From Nocardiopsis ganjiahuensis DSM 45031 (lineage in GTDB: Bacteria; Actinomycetota; Actinomycetes; Streptosporangiales; Streptosporangiaceae), in the NCBI RefSeq assembly GCF_000341085.1, contig NZ_ANBA01000017.1, positions 1 to 64,000 of the forward strand: a DNA stretch of 64,000 bases, read 5' to 3'. The position numbers and the translations under genes are program-made. Below, in pieces: positions 18,118 to 27,083 of this stretch. A model generated the notes under the pieces. The model ran no database searches. It was not told where the DNA came from and saw only the letters and a program-made list of their open reading frames with translations. Positions within the stretch are counted from its first letter, which is position 1, and each line of letters starts with the position of its first letter.

Positions 18118-18615
18118 TCAGCCCACCGAGTGGTAGCGCCCGTCCCAGCGGACCATCGCGGGGCCGCGGCGCTCCGCGCCCACCTCGGGCAGGCCCACCA
18201 CGTCGGCGAAGAACACCACGTGGTCCCCGACCTCGACGCGCTGGCGCACCGAGCACTCCAGCGCGGCCAGCGCGTCGTCGAGGACGATCGCCCTGGTGTG
18301 CTCGCCCCGGTGGTGGGACAAGCCGGACACCAGGAGCCGCGCACTGGGCCGGCCCTCGGCGGAGAACCGTCCCGCCACGGCACGCTGGTCGACGGCGAGC
18401 ACACTCACCGCGAACGCGCCCACCTCCTCGACGACCTCGGCCACGTAGCCGTCCCCGGCCACGCTCAGCATCACGACCGGCGGGGCCGCGGAGATCGACG
18501 CCAGCGCGCTCACCGTCGCCCCGATGTCGTCACGGCCGTCCGCGACGGTCACCACGGTGACCCCGGTCGGCAACAGCGCCATGGCCTCCAGGTAGGCGCC
18601 GCTCGGAACGCTCAA
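18118..18615 (-). CDS. flavin reductase-like, FMN-binding protein
   Basis: About 165 residues of the flavin reductase/FMN-binding split-barrel family. Landmarks are LPTGVTVVTVAD, ATVSALASISAAPPVVMLSV and FAVSVLAVDQ, and a C-terminal GPAMVRWDGRYHSVG matching the RDG/WxxGRYH end. Such enzymes deliver reduced FMN or FAD to a monooxygenase partner; none is adjacent. I choose TTG 18615 because GGGAGG lies four bases upstream and the codon overlaps the sppA stop as TTGA. An in-frame ATG at 18627 would add four residues. Coupled to sppA. Confidence 0.82.
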   Translation of the reverse strand: MSVPSGAYLEAMALLPTGVTVVTVADGRDDIGATVSALASISAAPPVVMLSVAGDGYVAEVVEEVGAFAVSVLAVDQRAVAGRFSAEGRPSARLLVSGLSHHRGEHTRAIVLDDALAALECSVRQRVEVGDHVVFFADVVGLPEVGAERRGPAMVRWDGRYHSVG

Positions 18616-20336
18616 CGGACCTCCCATGTGCCCGGCATGCTCAGCGGGCCGGCGGCGGGCAGGCCGAGCCGGACCGCGAGGTGCTCCAGTGGCCCCCAGG
18701 CGCTCAGGACCGTCTGCGGCTCGGCGGAGGCCACGTCCTCGCTGGACTCGTGCTGGCGCAACCGGTCCAGCGGGTGCGGGCGCGGGAACACCCGCACCGG
18801 CAGCGCACCGGCCCCGACCTCGGCCCGTGCCAGGCGCACGGCCGTCTCGACCCCGCCCAGCTCGTCGACCAGGCCTCGCTCCAGGGCGTCCGCCCCGGTC
18901 CAGATCCGGCCCTTGGCGACCTCGTGGATCTCGTCCCAGGTACGCCCGCGGGCGGCCGCCACCTTGCTCACGAAGTCGTCGTAGATGTTGTCCAGGAGGG
19001 TGTTGATGCGCTCCCACTCGGACTCGCTGAACCCCTCCTCGGTGTCGAACATGGCCGCGTGCGCGCCCTGGGACACGGAGTCGGTGGTGATCCCGAACCG
19101 CTCCTTGAGCGCGCCCAGGACCGGCTTGCCGGTGAGCACGCCGATGGAGCCGGTGATGGTGGCGGGCTGGGCCACGATGGCGTCCGAACCCAGGGCGACG
19201 TAGTAGCCGCCGGACCCGGCGACGTCGCCCATGGTCGTGATGACCGGCTTGCCCGCGTCACGGGTCAGCTGGCTCTCGCGCCGGATCAGGTCCGAGGCGA
19301 TGGCCGAGCCGCCGCCGCTGTCCACCCGGAACACCACGGCGCGGATCCGGGGGTCCTGGCGGGCGGCCCGGAACGCTGCGCAGACGGTGTCCGAGCCCAT
19401 CACGGCCCCGCCCATGGGGGAGCGGCGGCTCTTTCCCAGGGTGATGCCGCCGCTGGCGGAGATCAGGGCGATGTGGTCGCCCCTGTCGGCGAATCTCGGC
19501 TTGGGCGGAGTCGTGTGCTTGCGGTGGTAGCGGGTGACGAACTGCAGGACGGGCTCGGGGGAGTCCTCGCCCTCGGCGCGCACCTCCCGGGTGAGTTCGG
19601 CGTAGACCTCGTCCCGGTAGGCGAGCTGGTCGACCAGGCCGGCCTCCAGGGCCTCCTTGCCCAGGATCGGCGCGGTGTCGATGAGCTCGCGCACCCGCTT
19701 CTCGGTGAGTCCGCGGCTCTCGGCGACCGCCGTGACGATCTGGTCGTTCATGGACTGCACGATCCGGCCCATCGCCTCGCGGTGCGGCGCGGTGTACCCG
19801 GTCTGGGTGTACGGGTTGATCGCGTTCTTGTACTCGTGGCGCGCGCCGCCCTCGAACTTCACGTCGAGCTTGTCCAGCGCGCCCTTGAGGAAGGTGGACC
19901 GCGACCTCAGGCCGCTCAGCCCCACCAGGCCGGTGGGTGACAGGGCCACCCGGGAGAAGGCCGTGGCCAGGTAGTAGGGGAGGTTGCCGTCCCCGGCCTC
20001 GCCGAAGGTGTCCGCCCAGGCCACCGCGGGCTTGCCGGTGGCGCGGAAGTCCGCGACGGTGTCACGCAGTTCCTGGATCTTCGCGATGCCCAGGGCGCGG
20101 GCGTCGACCCGCACGACGAGGGCGCCCACCCCCGGGTCGCGGGCGCCCCTGCGGATGCCCTCCAGCACCTCGAGGTAGTGCTGCTTGCGACGGTTCATGA
20201 TCTGGCTGAGGGGGTCGCCCGGCGACTCGTCGGCGACGCCCTCCGTCAGGTCCAGTTCCAGCACCAACGGGCCCTGGGGCCGAGGGCCGAACCGGTCGAG
20301 GGACAAGGGCTCAGTGATCTTCGCGAGGTCCACCAT
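18612..20336 (-). CDS. sppA: signal peptide peptidase SppA, 67 kDa type
   Basis: A 574-residue tandem-domain serine protease of family S49. The general base Lys170 is in HEYKNA of the N-terminal half, and the nucleophile Ser375 is in VAGSGGYYVA of the C-terminal half, the same split catalytic dyad as E. coli SppA. Unlike the E. coli enzyme I see no N-terminal membrane anchor in the first 40 residues, so it may be cytoplasmic or peripherally bound. Its role would be degrading leftover signal peptides or misplaced membrane peptides. The ATG opens MVDLAKITEPL. The frame extends upstream without stops but into the divergent lipoprotein gene. Its stop overlaps the flavin reductase start. Confidence 0.88.
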   Translation of the reverse strand: MVDLAKITEPLSLDRFGPRPQGPLVLELDLTEGVADESPGDPLSQIMNRRKQHYLEVLEGIRRGARDPGVGALVVRVDARALGIAKIQELRDTVADFRATGKPAVAWADTFGEAGDGNLPYYLATAFSRVALSPTGLVGLSGLRSRSTFLKGALDKLDVKFEGGARHEYKNAINPYTQTGYTAPHREAMGRIVQSMNDQIVTAVAESRGLTEKRVRELIDTAPILGKEALEAGLVDQLAYRDEVYAELTREVRAEGEDSPEPVLQFVTRYHRKHTTPPKPRFADRGDHIALISASGGITLGKSRRSPMGGAVMGSDTVCAAFRAARQDPRIRAVVFRVDSGGGSAIASDLIRRESQLTRDAGKPVITTMGDVAGSGGYYVALGSDAIVAQPATITGSIGVLTGKPVLGALKERFGITTDSVSQGAHAAMFDTEEGFSESEWERINTLLDNIYDDFVSKVAAARGRTWDEIHEVAKGRIWTGADALERGLVDELGGVETAVRLARAEVGAGALPVRVFPRPHPLDRLRQHESSEDVASAEPQTVLSAWGPLEHLAVRLGLPAAGPLSMPGTWEVR

Positions 20337-20456
20337 GGCCCCAGGGTAGTGGGGGCCGTTCTCCGGTGCGGCGGGTGTGTCGGGGACGCTATGGTCAACT
20401 GTGCTCCGATCTGTCAGACGCGTGGTCGGGGACCGTAGAGAAGGGCGGAACGATCG

Positions 20457-21137
20457 ATGGCGCGCACGACGGACGAGGTTCGGCAGCGAGCGAGAGGCGG
20501 CCGTGCGGCCGTGGTCGCGGCGGCGGCCCTGCTGGCGCTGAGTGCCTGCTCCGGCGAGTCGGCCGGTGAGATCGAACTGGAGCGCGGCGAGAGCGGCATG
20601 ATGCCCTCCATCGAGCCTCCGGGCCCGGAGGGCTTCGACAGCGCCGAGGTCGGAGGGGTGAAGATCGATTCCCCTGAGGGCTGGGAGGTCCAGAACGAGG
20701 GCGGTCAGCTGTGCATGACCCCGCCCGGCCAGAGCGCCTGCGCCTACGGTTCGGTCCAGCTGGTCCCCAAGCAGGCCGACAACCACCCGCAGGACTGGCC
20801 GAAGAAGGACGAGGCCTTCCACGACGACGACGGCTGGGCGGACGACACCGACAGCTGCCGCAGCCTGAACACCGCCGCGTCGGGCAACATCGGGGTCAAG
20901 GACGCCGGCCTCACGACCGGGCACGGCAACGTGTTCGAACACGCGGACGGCCTCAAGTCGCACCACTCGGTATGGACCGTCACCTGCGACAACGAGGACA
21001 CCTTCGAGGTGCGCATGTGGTTCCTGCCCGAGAGCGACGTGCTGCTCTACGTGTGGTCGGCCGACGCCCAGTACAGCGCCGTCTACGACGAGATCGCCGC
21101 GTCCATGGACACCACCGAGTACCGCAACGCCTCCTGA
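20457..21137 (+). CDS. putative lipoprotein, unknown function
   Basis: A 226-residue protein that starts with a basic n-region (RQRARGGR), a hydrophobic stretch and a lipobox LSAC at about residues 28-31, so it is a likely membrane-anchored lipoprotein. The mature part is acidic, with paired cysteines (Cys at QLCMTPPGQSAC, DSCRS and TVTCDNED) that could form disulfides. No catalytic motif is visible and I do not recognise a family. It is divergent from sppA across 120 bases. Confidence 0.75.
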   Translation: MARTTDEVRQRARGGRAAVVAAAALLALSACSGESAGEIELERGESGMMPSIEPPGPEGFDSAEVGGVKIDSPEGWEVQNEGGQLCMTPPGQSACAYGSVQLVPKQADNHPQDWPKKDEAFHDDDGWADDTDSCRSLNTAASGNIGVKDAGLTTGHGNVFEHADGLKSHHSVWTVTCDNEDTFEVRMWFLPESDVLLYVWSADAQYSAVYDEIAASMDTTEYRNAS

Positions 21138-21434
21138 ACCGTGTTTACTTTGCACCTGCGCCCACCCGTCGCCCGCCACCACCCTCAACGGACGCCTCCG
21201 GCGCAGTTCCCGCTCTGTCGTTCCTCGCTGGCGGCTTGACTCCTCTTGCACTGTGTTGCAGAGGATTGGCCTCCCCGGCGCTCGAACGACACCCCCCCTG
21301 TGGTTGAGGCCCTGTCGAGCCTCTGACCGGCGTCCGATCTGTTCCGGCACTAACTGACAAACCCCGCCAAACCCCCTACGGATTGCTGGAACCGAGTGTC
21401 CCCGCAGTGCGGTTAGGCCATAGGCTCGTAGTCG
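21138..21434. other. intergenic region before the M16 pair
   Basis: 297 bases without a gene. It contains an imperfect stem (CCTCTTGCA ... TGCAGAGG at about 21242-21267) that could end the lipoprotein transcript, and a GC-rich stretch just before the M16 start. No clear promoter consensus was found. Confidence 0.35.
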
Positions 21435-22826
21435 GTGAAGCAGTCAACGGAACTTGATGGGGTGCATGCGCTGGTGACCACCATGGGAACGGCGGGACGG
21501 GTCGATCAGTACACACTGGACAACGGACTGCGTCTGGTGACGGCTCCGGCCTCCACCGGCCAGGTCGCCTCGGTCAACCTCTGGTACGGGGTCGGTTCCC
21601 GGCACGAGGTGCCCGGCCGCACCGGGTTCGCGCACCTGTTCGAGCACTTGATGTTCCAGGGCAGCGGAAACGTCACCAAGGGCGAGCACTTCGACGTGGT
21701 CGAGCGGCTGGGCGGGGACATCAACGCCTCCACCTCCACCGACCGGACCAACTACTTCGAGACGGTCCCCACGCACGCCCTGGACTCCATCCTGTGGCTG
21801 GAGGCGGACCGCCTGGCGACCCTGCGCGAGGGCATGACCCAGGAGGTCCTGGACAACCAGCGCGACGTCGTCAAGAACGAGCGCCGCCAGCGCTACGACA
21901 ACCAGCCCTACGGCACGGCCCTGGAGCGCATCCTGCGCCTGGCCTACCCCGAGGGCCACCCCTACCACCACTCCACGATCGGCTCCATGGCCGACCTGGA
22001 CGCCGCCGACCTGGACTACGTCAAGTCCTTCCACAAGGCGCACTACGGCCCCGACAACTGCGTCCTGACCATCGTCAGCGACCTGGAGTCCGCGGACGTC
22101 CTGGCCCGGGTCGAGAAGTACTTCGGCGGCATCCCCGCCCGTGACTTCGTCCCCGAGACCCCCGACCCCTCTCTGAAGGCCCCCCTGGGCGGTCCCGTTC
22201 GGGACTCCGTCACCGAGACGGTTCCGGCAGCCGGTGTGTTCATCGGCTACCGCGTCCCCGCCTACGGCGAGCGTGGGCACGACGTCGCCCAGCTGGCCGC
22301 GGCCGTCCTCGGCCAGGGCCAGGGCAGCCGCCTGTACCGCTCACTGGTCGTGGACCGGCCCATCGCCGCCGACGACGGCGGCGGCTCCGCCGACCTGCTG
22401 GCCTTCCGCTACACCGACAGCCTGCTGCTGGTGAACATGCTGGCCCGCGAGGGCGTGGACGGTGACGTCCTGGAGCAGGCCATCCGCGAGGAGGTCGCCA
22501 AGCTCGCCGACGGGATCACCGACGCCGAACTCGACCGCGCACGCGCCGTCCTGGAGCGCGAGCACCTGCACTCCATCGCCAGCCCCTCCGGGCTGGCCGA
22601 CGCCATCGGCAGCTCCACCCAGCTGCTCGGCGACCCCGAGCTCGCCTACACCTGGCCCGAGCGCTGGGCGGGCGTCACGGCAGAGGAGGTCCGGGCCGCC
22701 GCCGCTCGCCTGCTCGTCGACGACAACATGCTCGTCGTCCGCTTCGACCCCGAGCCCGAGACCGCCGCTGAGACGCTCCAGGCGGAAGCCGAGGCCGACG
22801 CCGCGGCCGACGCCCCGCAGGGATGA
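21435..22826 (+). CDS. M16 zinc metallopeptidase (pitrilysin family)
   Basis: A 463-residue peptidase with the inverted zinc motif HLFEH (His67, Glu70, His71) followed by the distal Glu region NERRQRYDNQP. It holds the catalytic half of a processing-peptidase-like pair; the next gene encodes the partner that lacks this motif. Such pairs degrade or process small peptides in the cytoplasm or periphery. The start is GTG 21435; an ATG at 21483 (MGTAGRVDQYTL) begins closer to the fold and is a fair alternative. C-terminal residues 430-463 are Ala/Glu-rich and probably disordered. Confidence 0.88.
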   Translation: MKQSTELDGVHALVTTMGTAGRVDQYTLDNGLRLVTAPASTGQVASVNLWYGVGSRHEVPGRTGFAHLFEHLMFQGSGNVTKGEHFDVVERLGGDINASTSTDRTNYFETVPTHALDSILWLEADRLATLREGMTQEVLDNQRDVVKNERRQRYDNQPYGTALERILRLAYPEGHPYHHSTIGSMADLDAADLDYVKSFHKAHYGPDNCVLTIVSDLESADVLARVEKYFGGIPARDFVPETPDPSLKAPLGGPVRDSVTETVPAAGVFIGYRVPAYGERGHDVAQLAAAVLGQGQGSRLYRSLVVDRPIAADDGGGSADLLAFRYTDSLLLVNMLAREGVDGDVLEQAIREEVAKLADGITDAELDRARAVLEREHLHSIASPSGLADAIGSSTQLLGDPELAYTWPERWAGVTAEEVRAAAARLLVDDNMLVVRFDPEPETAAETLQAEAEADAAADAPQG

Positions 22827-22900
22827 CCGCCGTCCAGGCGTAACCGTCCCGCAGGCGTCACCGCCCCGTTCCAGCCAAGCCGCAGAAAGAGCCGCAGAGC

Positions 22901-24247
22901 ATGCAGCAGACCCGCCCGGACCTCGGCGCCCCCGCGTCCTACACCTTTCCCCAGCCCCAGCGCATCCGCGTCGGCGGCGGCACGATCGTCGCCATCGACG
23001 TCCCCGGCCAGCAGCTGGCCTCCCTCCGCCTCGTGCACCCCTCCGGCGGAGCGGTCGAGCCCCTCGACGCCATGGGCGTCAGCGCCCTGACCAGCGAGGC
23101 CCTCGAGGACGGGCCCGGCGGCAACAGCTCCCTGGCCCCGGCGCTGGAGCGCCACGGGGCCGAGTGGATCTCCCGCGTCAGCTGGGACGGTTTCATCACC
23201 GGTCTGGACGCGCCCACCAAACGCCTCGGCGACGCCGTCCACCTGTTCGCCGACGCCGTGCGCCGCCCGGCCCTGAACGCCGACGACGTCGTGCGCCGCC
23301 GCGAGCAGCTCCTGGAGCGCTTCTGGCTGGACGCCTCCTCCGCCGGCACCCTGGCCATGCGCAGCCTCGGCGGGCAGCTGTTCACCGGCCGCTACGCCAC
23401 GCCCCTGGCCGGCGGCCCGATCAAGCTGGCCGACATCACCCCCGAGACGGTCGCGCGCTTCCACGCCGACTCGATCGCCTCGGTCGCCGGAACCCTCGTG
23501 GTCGTCGGCGACCTGGCCGACGTCGACCTCCAGGAGCTGGGCCGGACCGTCTTCGGCGACGCCGCGCCCACACCCGAGCGCCAGGTCACCGAACCGGCCT
23601 CGCCCCCCGGCGAGCTGCCCCGCGTGCTGGTCGTGGACCGCCCGGGCTCGGTCCAGTCGGCCCTGGTCATCGCGCACCGCGCCCCCTCGCGTTCGCAGGT
23701 GGACCTGCCTCGCGCCGAGGGGATCAGCGAGGTCCTCGGCGGGATGTTCACCTCCCGACTCAACATGGAGCTGCGCGAGCGCCTGGGTTACACCTACGGT
23801 GCCGGGAGCCGCTTCGACCTGCGCCGCGACAGCGGGGTGTTCTTCATGAGCACCCAGGTCGAGGCCGGCACCACCGCCCACTCGATCACCTCCTCCCTGG
23901 AGCAGGTGAACAAGCTGCGCGACGGGGGCGTCACCGAGGACGAGCTGACCGCGGTCCGCGAGTCCAACACCGTGGGGCTGCCGGTCACCTACTCGACCGC
24001 CCGGTCCATGGCCGGGGCCCTCGTCGACATGGTGGTGAACGACCTGCCCGACGACTACGTGGACCGCACCCGGGCCGGGTACGAGAAGCTCACCGCCGAG
24101 GACCTGAACAGCGCCGCCGTCGAGTACCTTCGTCCGGAGGAGACCGTCGTGGTGGTGGTCGGCGATGCCGACAGCCTGCGCGAGCCGCTCACCAAGACCG
24201 GGATCGGTCCGGTCGAGGTGCGCTCTCCCGAGTCCCTCTGGAGCTGA
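22901..24247 (+). CDS. M16 peptidase-like subunit without zinc motif
   Basis: A 448-residue M16-fold protein. Where HxxEH would be expected the sequence reads LTSEALEDGPGGN, so it cannot bind zinc. It keeps the glycine-rich RERLGYTYGAGSRF segment, which in alpha/beta processing peptidases helps bind substrate for the active partner. It lies 74 bases after the active M16 gene. They should form a heterodimer (inference from the family). A strong hairpin follows eight bases after the stop. Confidence 0.88.
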   Translation: MQQTRPDLGAPASYTFPQPQRIRVGGGTIVAIDVPGQQLASLRLVHPSGGAVEPLDAMGVSALTSEALEDGPGGNSSLAPALERHGAEWISRVSWDGFITGLDAPTKRLGDAVHLFADAVRRPALNADDVVRRREQLLERFWLDASSAGTLAMRSLGGQLFTGRYATPLAGGPIKLADITPETVARFHADSIASVAGTLVVVGDLADVDLQELGRTVFGDAAPTPERQVTEPASPPGELPRVLVVDRPGSVQSALVIAHRAPSRSQVDLPRAEGISEVLGGMFTSRLNMELRERLGYTYGAGSRFDLRRDSGVFFMSTQVEAGTTAHSITSSLEQVNKLRDGGVTEDELTAVRESNTVGLPVTYSTARSMAGALVDMVVNDLPDDYVDRTRAGYEKLTAEDLNSAAVEYLRPEETVVVVVGDADSLREPLTKTGIGPVEVRSPESLWS

Positions 24248-24254
24248 TGTCCAG

Positions 24255-24292
24255 GGGTTTCGTGCACGAGCGGAAGCACGTGCACGAAACCC
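24255..24292 (+). terminator. terminator of the M16 pair
   Basis: 14-base perfect arms (24255-24268 and 24279-24292) around a 10-base loop, starting seven bases after the stop codon. There is no long U-tract. Confidence 0.75.
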
Positions 24293-24483
24293 GGTTCGGG
24301 TCAAGGGTTTGCAAGGGAGAGCCTCGTCACGGCATGTGTGGCTCTCTCCCGGACATAACGAAACCGAACCTATGTGTCAGCCATCCGGCAACCACCAGCT
24401 TGGACTCTGCGTCATGCTGGTATAACGAGTGATCCGTGCACCTACGTGGTGACAGCGACCGCAATGCTCCGCAGGAGGCCACC

Positions 24484-24510
24484 ATGGCCGGTGAATGGAC
24501 CCGTGGATAA
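24484..24510 (+). CDS. possible 8-codon leader ORF before the kinase
   Basis: ATG GCC ... GGA TAA encodes MAGEWTRG. It is served by a perfect AGGAGG ribosome binding site (24473-24478) with five-base spacing, while the kinase frame has no such site. Its stop ends two bases before the GTG that probably starts the kinase. It could be a coupling or attenuating leader, or the sign of a frameshift near the kinase start. No homology is possible at this length. Confidence 0.35.
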   Translation: MAGEWTRG

Positions 24511-24512
24511 CC

Positions 24513-25754
24513 GTGTCCTCCCTAGACAACCCTCACACGCAGCGGCCCCAGACGTCGCTCGACTCCGCGCGTCCAGAGTCGGCCGTGGCTGAGCCGGAGG
24601 CCGGCGGACGGCTGCTGATGGGTCGCTACCAGCTGACCTCCGAGATCGCCCGCGGCGGTGTCGGTACGGTATGGCGCGCCACCGACCTGGTCATCAAACG
24701 TGAGGTCGCGGTCAAGGAGCTCCGCCTGCCCGCGGACCTGAGCCGCTCCGAGCGTGAGTCCCTGGTGCAGCGCACCACCCGGGAGGCCCGTGTCGCCGGA
24801 CGCCTCACCCACCCCAGCCTCGTCACCGTCCTGGACGTCGTGGACGAGGACGAGCGGCCGTGGATCGTCATGGAACTCCTGGAGGCCTCCACTCTGGAGG
24901 AGATCATCCAGGTGGGCGGCCCGCTGCCCTACCAGCGGGTGGCGGAGATCGGACTCCAGCTGATCGACGCGCTCAAGGTCGCGCACGAGGAGGGCATCGT
25001 CCACCGCGACGTCAAGCCCGACAACGTGATGATCAGCGAGACCGGGCGCGTGGTGCTGACCGACTTCGGGCTGGCCGCCTGGAACGGGGAGTCCGCGCTG
25101 AGCTCCTCCGGGCGCATCATCGGCTCGCCCGCCTACATCCCGCCGGAGCGCGCCAAGGCCGGCCCGGTCGGTCCGGAGTCCGACCTCTGGTCGCTGGGGG
25201 CGACCCTGTACGCGGCGGTCGAGGGTTACCCGCCCTACGACCGCAAGGGCTACATCAAGATCCTGCGCCAGGAGCAGTTGGACGAGCCCAAGGAGGCCGC
25301 CAACGCCGGCCCGCTGGCCCCCGTGCTCGCCGGCCTGCTCAAGGTCGAGCCGGGTGAGCGGCTGATCGCCGACAACGCCGCCAAGATGCTGCGGATCGCG
25401 GCCCTGGCGCCCTGGGCTCCGGAGGAGCCCGCCAAGAGCGGCACCCCCTCCGCCCAGAACGGTTCCCCCTCCGCCGAGGAGGGGGCCGAGAACGGCGCCG
25501 AGGGGCGCGAGTCGGCCCGGGAGCACTTCCGGGCGGGCGCGCACGTGCTGGCCGAGTCCATCAGCGAGCGGCTCCGGCACAGCCCCGAGACGATGAACTC
25601 GATCATGCTGTCCATCCGCGAGTCCACGGACAACATGGGTCTGACCAAGACCGGCAAGCACTCGGAGAAGAGCCATCTGACCGTGGCCGCCGGTGTCGGA
25701 CTGGGTGTGATCGCCCTGCTGGCGCTGGTCATGTGGGCCCTCTTCGGCCTCTGA
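24513..25754 (+). CDS. tail-anchored serine/threonine protein kinase
   Basis: A 413-residue eukaryotic-type kinase numbered from GTG 24513. The Gly-rich loop is IARGGVGTVW, the ATP lysine Lys68 is in VAVKEL, the catalytic loop is HRDVKPDN (Asp166), and DFG is at 184-186. Between the catalytic domain and the C-terminus is a low-complexity linker. The last 25 residues form one membrane helix ending ALFGL, so the kinase faces the cytoplasm and there is no external sensor domain. ATG 24495 is an alternative start, but it is too far (16 bases) from the AGGAGG. It is monocistronic, with terminator-like hairpins on both sides. Confidence 0.88.
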   Translation: MSSLDNPHTQRPQTSLDSARPESAVAEPEAGGRLLMGRYQLTSEIARGGVGTVWRATDLVIKREVAVKELRLPADLSRSERESLVQRTTREARVAGRLTHPSLVTVLDVVDEDERPWIVMELLEASTLEEIIQVGGPLPYQRVAEIGLQLIDALKVAHEEGIVHRDVKPDNVMISETGRVVLTDFGLAAWNGESALSSSGRIIGSPAYIPPERAKAGPVGPESDLWSLGATLYAAVEGYPPYDRKGYIKILRQEQLDEPKEAANAGPLAPVLAGLLKVEPGERLIADNAAKMLRIAALAPWAPEEPAKSGTPSAQNGSPSAEEGAENGAEGRESAREHFRAGAHVLAESISERLRHSPETMNSIMLSIRESTDNMGLTKTGKHSEKSHLTVAAGVGLGVIALLALVMWALFGL

Positions 25755-25786
25755 CCGCCGGGCCGGACCCGATAACGAGAAGAGAC

Positions 25787-25820
25787 GCCCCCGTCCCCGT
25801 GTCCGCACGGCGGCGGGGGC
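25787..25820 (+). terminator. terminator-like hairpin after the kinase
   Basis: A GCCCCCG/CGGGGGC outer stem (25787-25793 with 25814-25820) encloses an inner CCGTG/CACGG stem. It sits 33 bases after the kinase stop. Confidence 0.6.
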
Positions 25821-25849
25821 TTCTGCGTCTCCCGCCAGCGAACATGCCG

Positions 25850-25878
25850 TTGACGATATATTTCGACAAGGGTATATT
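25850..25878 (+). promoter_or_regulatory. sigma-70-type promoter, leaderless arsR-family gene
   Basis: TTGACG at 25850-25855 and TATATT at 25873-25878 are separated by exactly 17 bases. The ATG follows at 25885, just where transcription should begin, and there is no ribosome binding site. The promoter is AT-rich with repeated TATATTTCG/TATATTCG half sites (25857-25880) where the encoded ArsR-type repressor may bind. Confidence 0.65.
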
Positions 25879-25884
25879 CGTTGA

Positions 25885-26205
25885 ATGTTGTCGACCTTCG
25901 AAGTGCTGTCATCGGCTGTCCGGCGGGACATCATCGCCCAGCTCCGCCGCGGGCCGAGTTCGGTCAGTGATCTGAACGAGGCCCTGGGGATCAGCCAGCC
26001 GGTCGTGTCCAAGCACCTCCGGGTGCTGCGCGACACCGGGTTCGTCCGCGTCCGCCCCGAGGGGCAGCGCCGGTGGTACGAGTTGCGTACCGAGCCGTTC
26101 CGGGAGGTCGACCAGTGGCTCGAGCCCTACCGGTGGATGTGGGAGGACCGGCTCGACCGCCTCGGCAGACACCTGGACGCACAACGCGAGGAGAACCAGT
26201 CATGA
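25885..26205 (+). CDS. ArsR-family transcriptional regulator
   Basis: A 106-residue winged-helix repressor: VLSSAVRRDIIAQLRRGPSSVSDLNEALGISQPVVSKHLRVLRDTGFVRVRPEGQRRWYEL spans the helix-turn-helix and wing. There is no CxC or other metal-binding cysteine motif, so it is not a metal sensor. It belongs to the subgroup that pairs with SRPBCC/AHSA1 proteins, as here: the SRPBCC ATG overlaps this stop (ATGA). It probably represses its own leaderless operon. Confidence 0.9.
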   Translation: MLSTFEVLSSAVRRDIIAQLRRGPSSVSDLNEALGISQPVVSKHLRVLRDTGFVRVRPEGQRRWYELRTEPFREVDQWLEPYRWMWEDRLDRLGRHLDAQREENQS

Positions 26206-27080
26206 CGGATCCGACGCTGGCGAACGACGGGAAGCGGCCCGCCGTCCGTGTCGAGCGCAGGTACGACCACCCGATCGAGCGCGTCTGGCAGGCCGTGACC
26301 TCGCGGGAGGGCCTGGCGCAGTGGTTTCCCCACGGGGTCGAGTTCGACCTGAGGCCCGGGGGCGCGGCCCGGTACGGTGAGGAGGGCGAGGAGGCTGTGG
26401 AGGGACGCGTCCTGGAGGTCCTGGAGCCGCGCCGGCTCGTCTTCACCTGGGACACCGACCAGCTGACGTTCGACCTCAGCACCGACGGCGACGGCACGGT
26501 GTTCGTGCTCACGCACGAGTTCGACGACCTCGGCGGCGCCGCCAGCTTCGCCACGGGATGGGAGCAGTGCCTCGTGGCCCTGCGAGCCGGGCTCGACGGG
26601 GTCGAGGCGCCCGCCCAGGACAACGGCGCCGACCGCCACGAGCAGCTGGCGGAGCACTTCGGCCTCGGTGCCCCCGAGGTGACCGAGGACGACACCGGTT
26701 GGCAGGTGCGGTTCGAGCGCCAGCTCACCTGTTCCGCGGCGGTCGCCTGGGACCTGTTCTTCGGGACGGACCCCGCCACGGGCGAGCAGCTGTCGGCGCC
26801 GGAGGCCGGCGGCGAGTTCCGCCGCTCCACCGCCCCGGAGGCGGTGCTGGGCACGGCCACCGAGGTGGACGCCCCGGACGGGTTCGCGTTCGACGTCGCC
26901 GAAGGCGTCCCGGGGGACAGCGTGCGGCTGAGGCTCGGCCCGGGGACCGGTCACGGGGCCCGGCTCCTGCTCGAGGTCTCGGGTACCGCCCGGGAGGAGT
27001 TGCGGCCCGCGACCGACATGTGGGGCCGCAACGCCGTCGAGGAGGTCGCCCGGAGAGCCGCACGCCTGGCGGCTGCCTGA
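26202..27080 (+). CDS. tandem SRPBCC (AHSA1-like) domain protein
   Basis: A 292-residue protein. Residues 15-140 are a START/AHSA1-like fold (VERRYDHPIERVWQAVTSREGLAQWFP, LVFTWDTD). Residues 160-285 look like a second, more diverged copy (VRFERQLTCSAAVAWDLFFG), giving two hydrophobic pockets. Members bind lipophilic ligands or act as Hsp90-activator-like proteins in eukaryotes; the bacterial function is mostly unknown. It overlaps the ArsR gene by four bases, so both come from the leaderless promoter. Confidence 0.82.
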   Translation: MTDPTLANDGKRPAVRVERRYDHPIERVWQAVTSREGLAQWFPHGVEFDLRPGGAARYGEEGEEAVEGRVLEVLEPRRLVFTWDTDQLTFDLSTDGDGTVFVLTHEFDDLGGAASFATGWEQCLVALRAGLDGVEAPAQDNGADRHEQLAEHFGLGAPEVTEDDTGWQVRFERQLTCSAAVAWDLFFGTDPATGEQLSAPEAGGEFRRSTAPEAVLGTATEVDAPDGFAFDVAEGVPGDSVRLRLGPGTGHGARLLLEVSGTAREELRPATDMWGRNAVEEVARRAARLAAA

Positions 27081-27083
27081 CCC

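Noticed and set aside
22646-24304. Long minus-strand frame opposite the second M16 gene
   Set aside because: Compositional shadow of the high-GC coding strand; the M16 fold on the plus strand explains the region.
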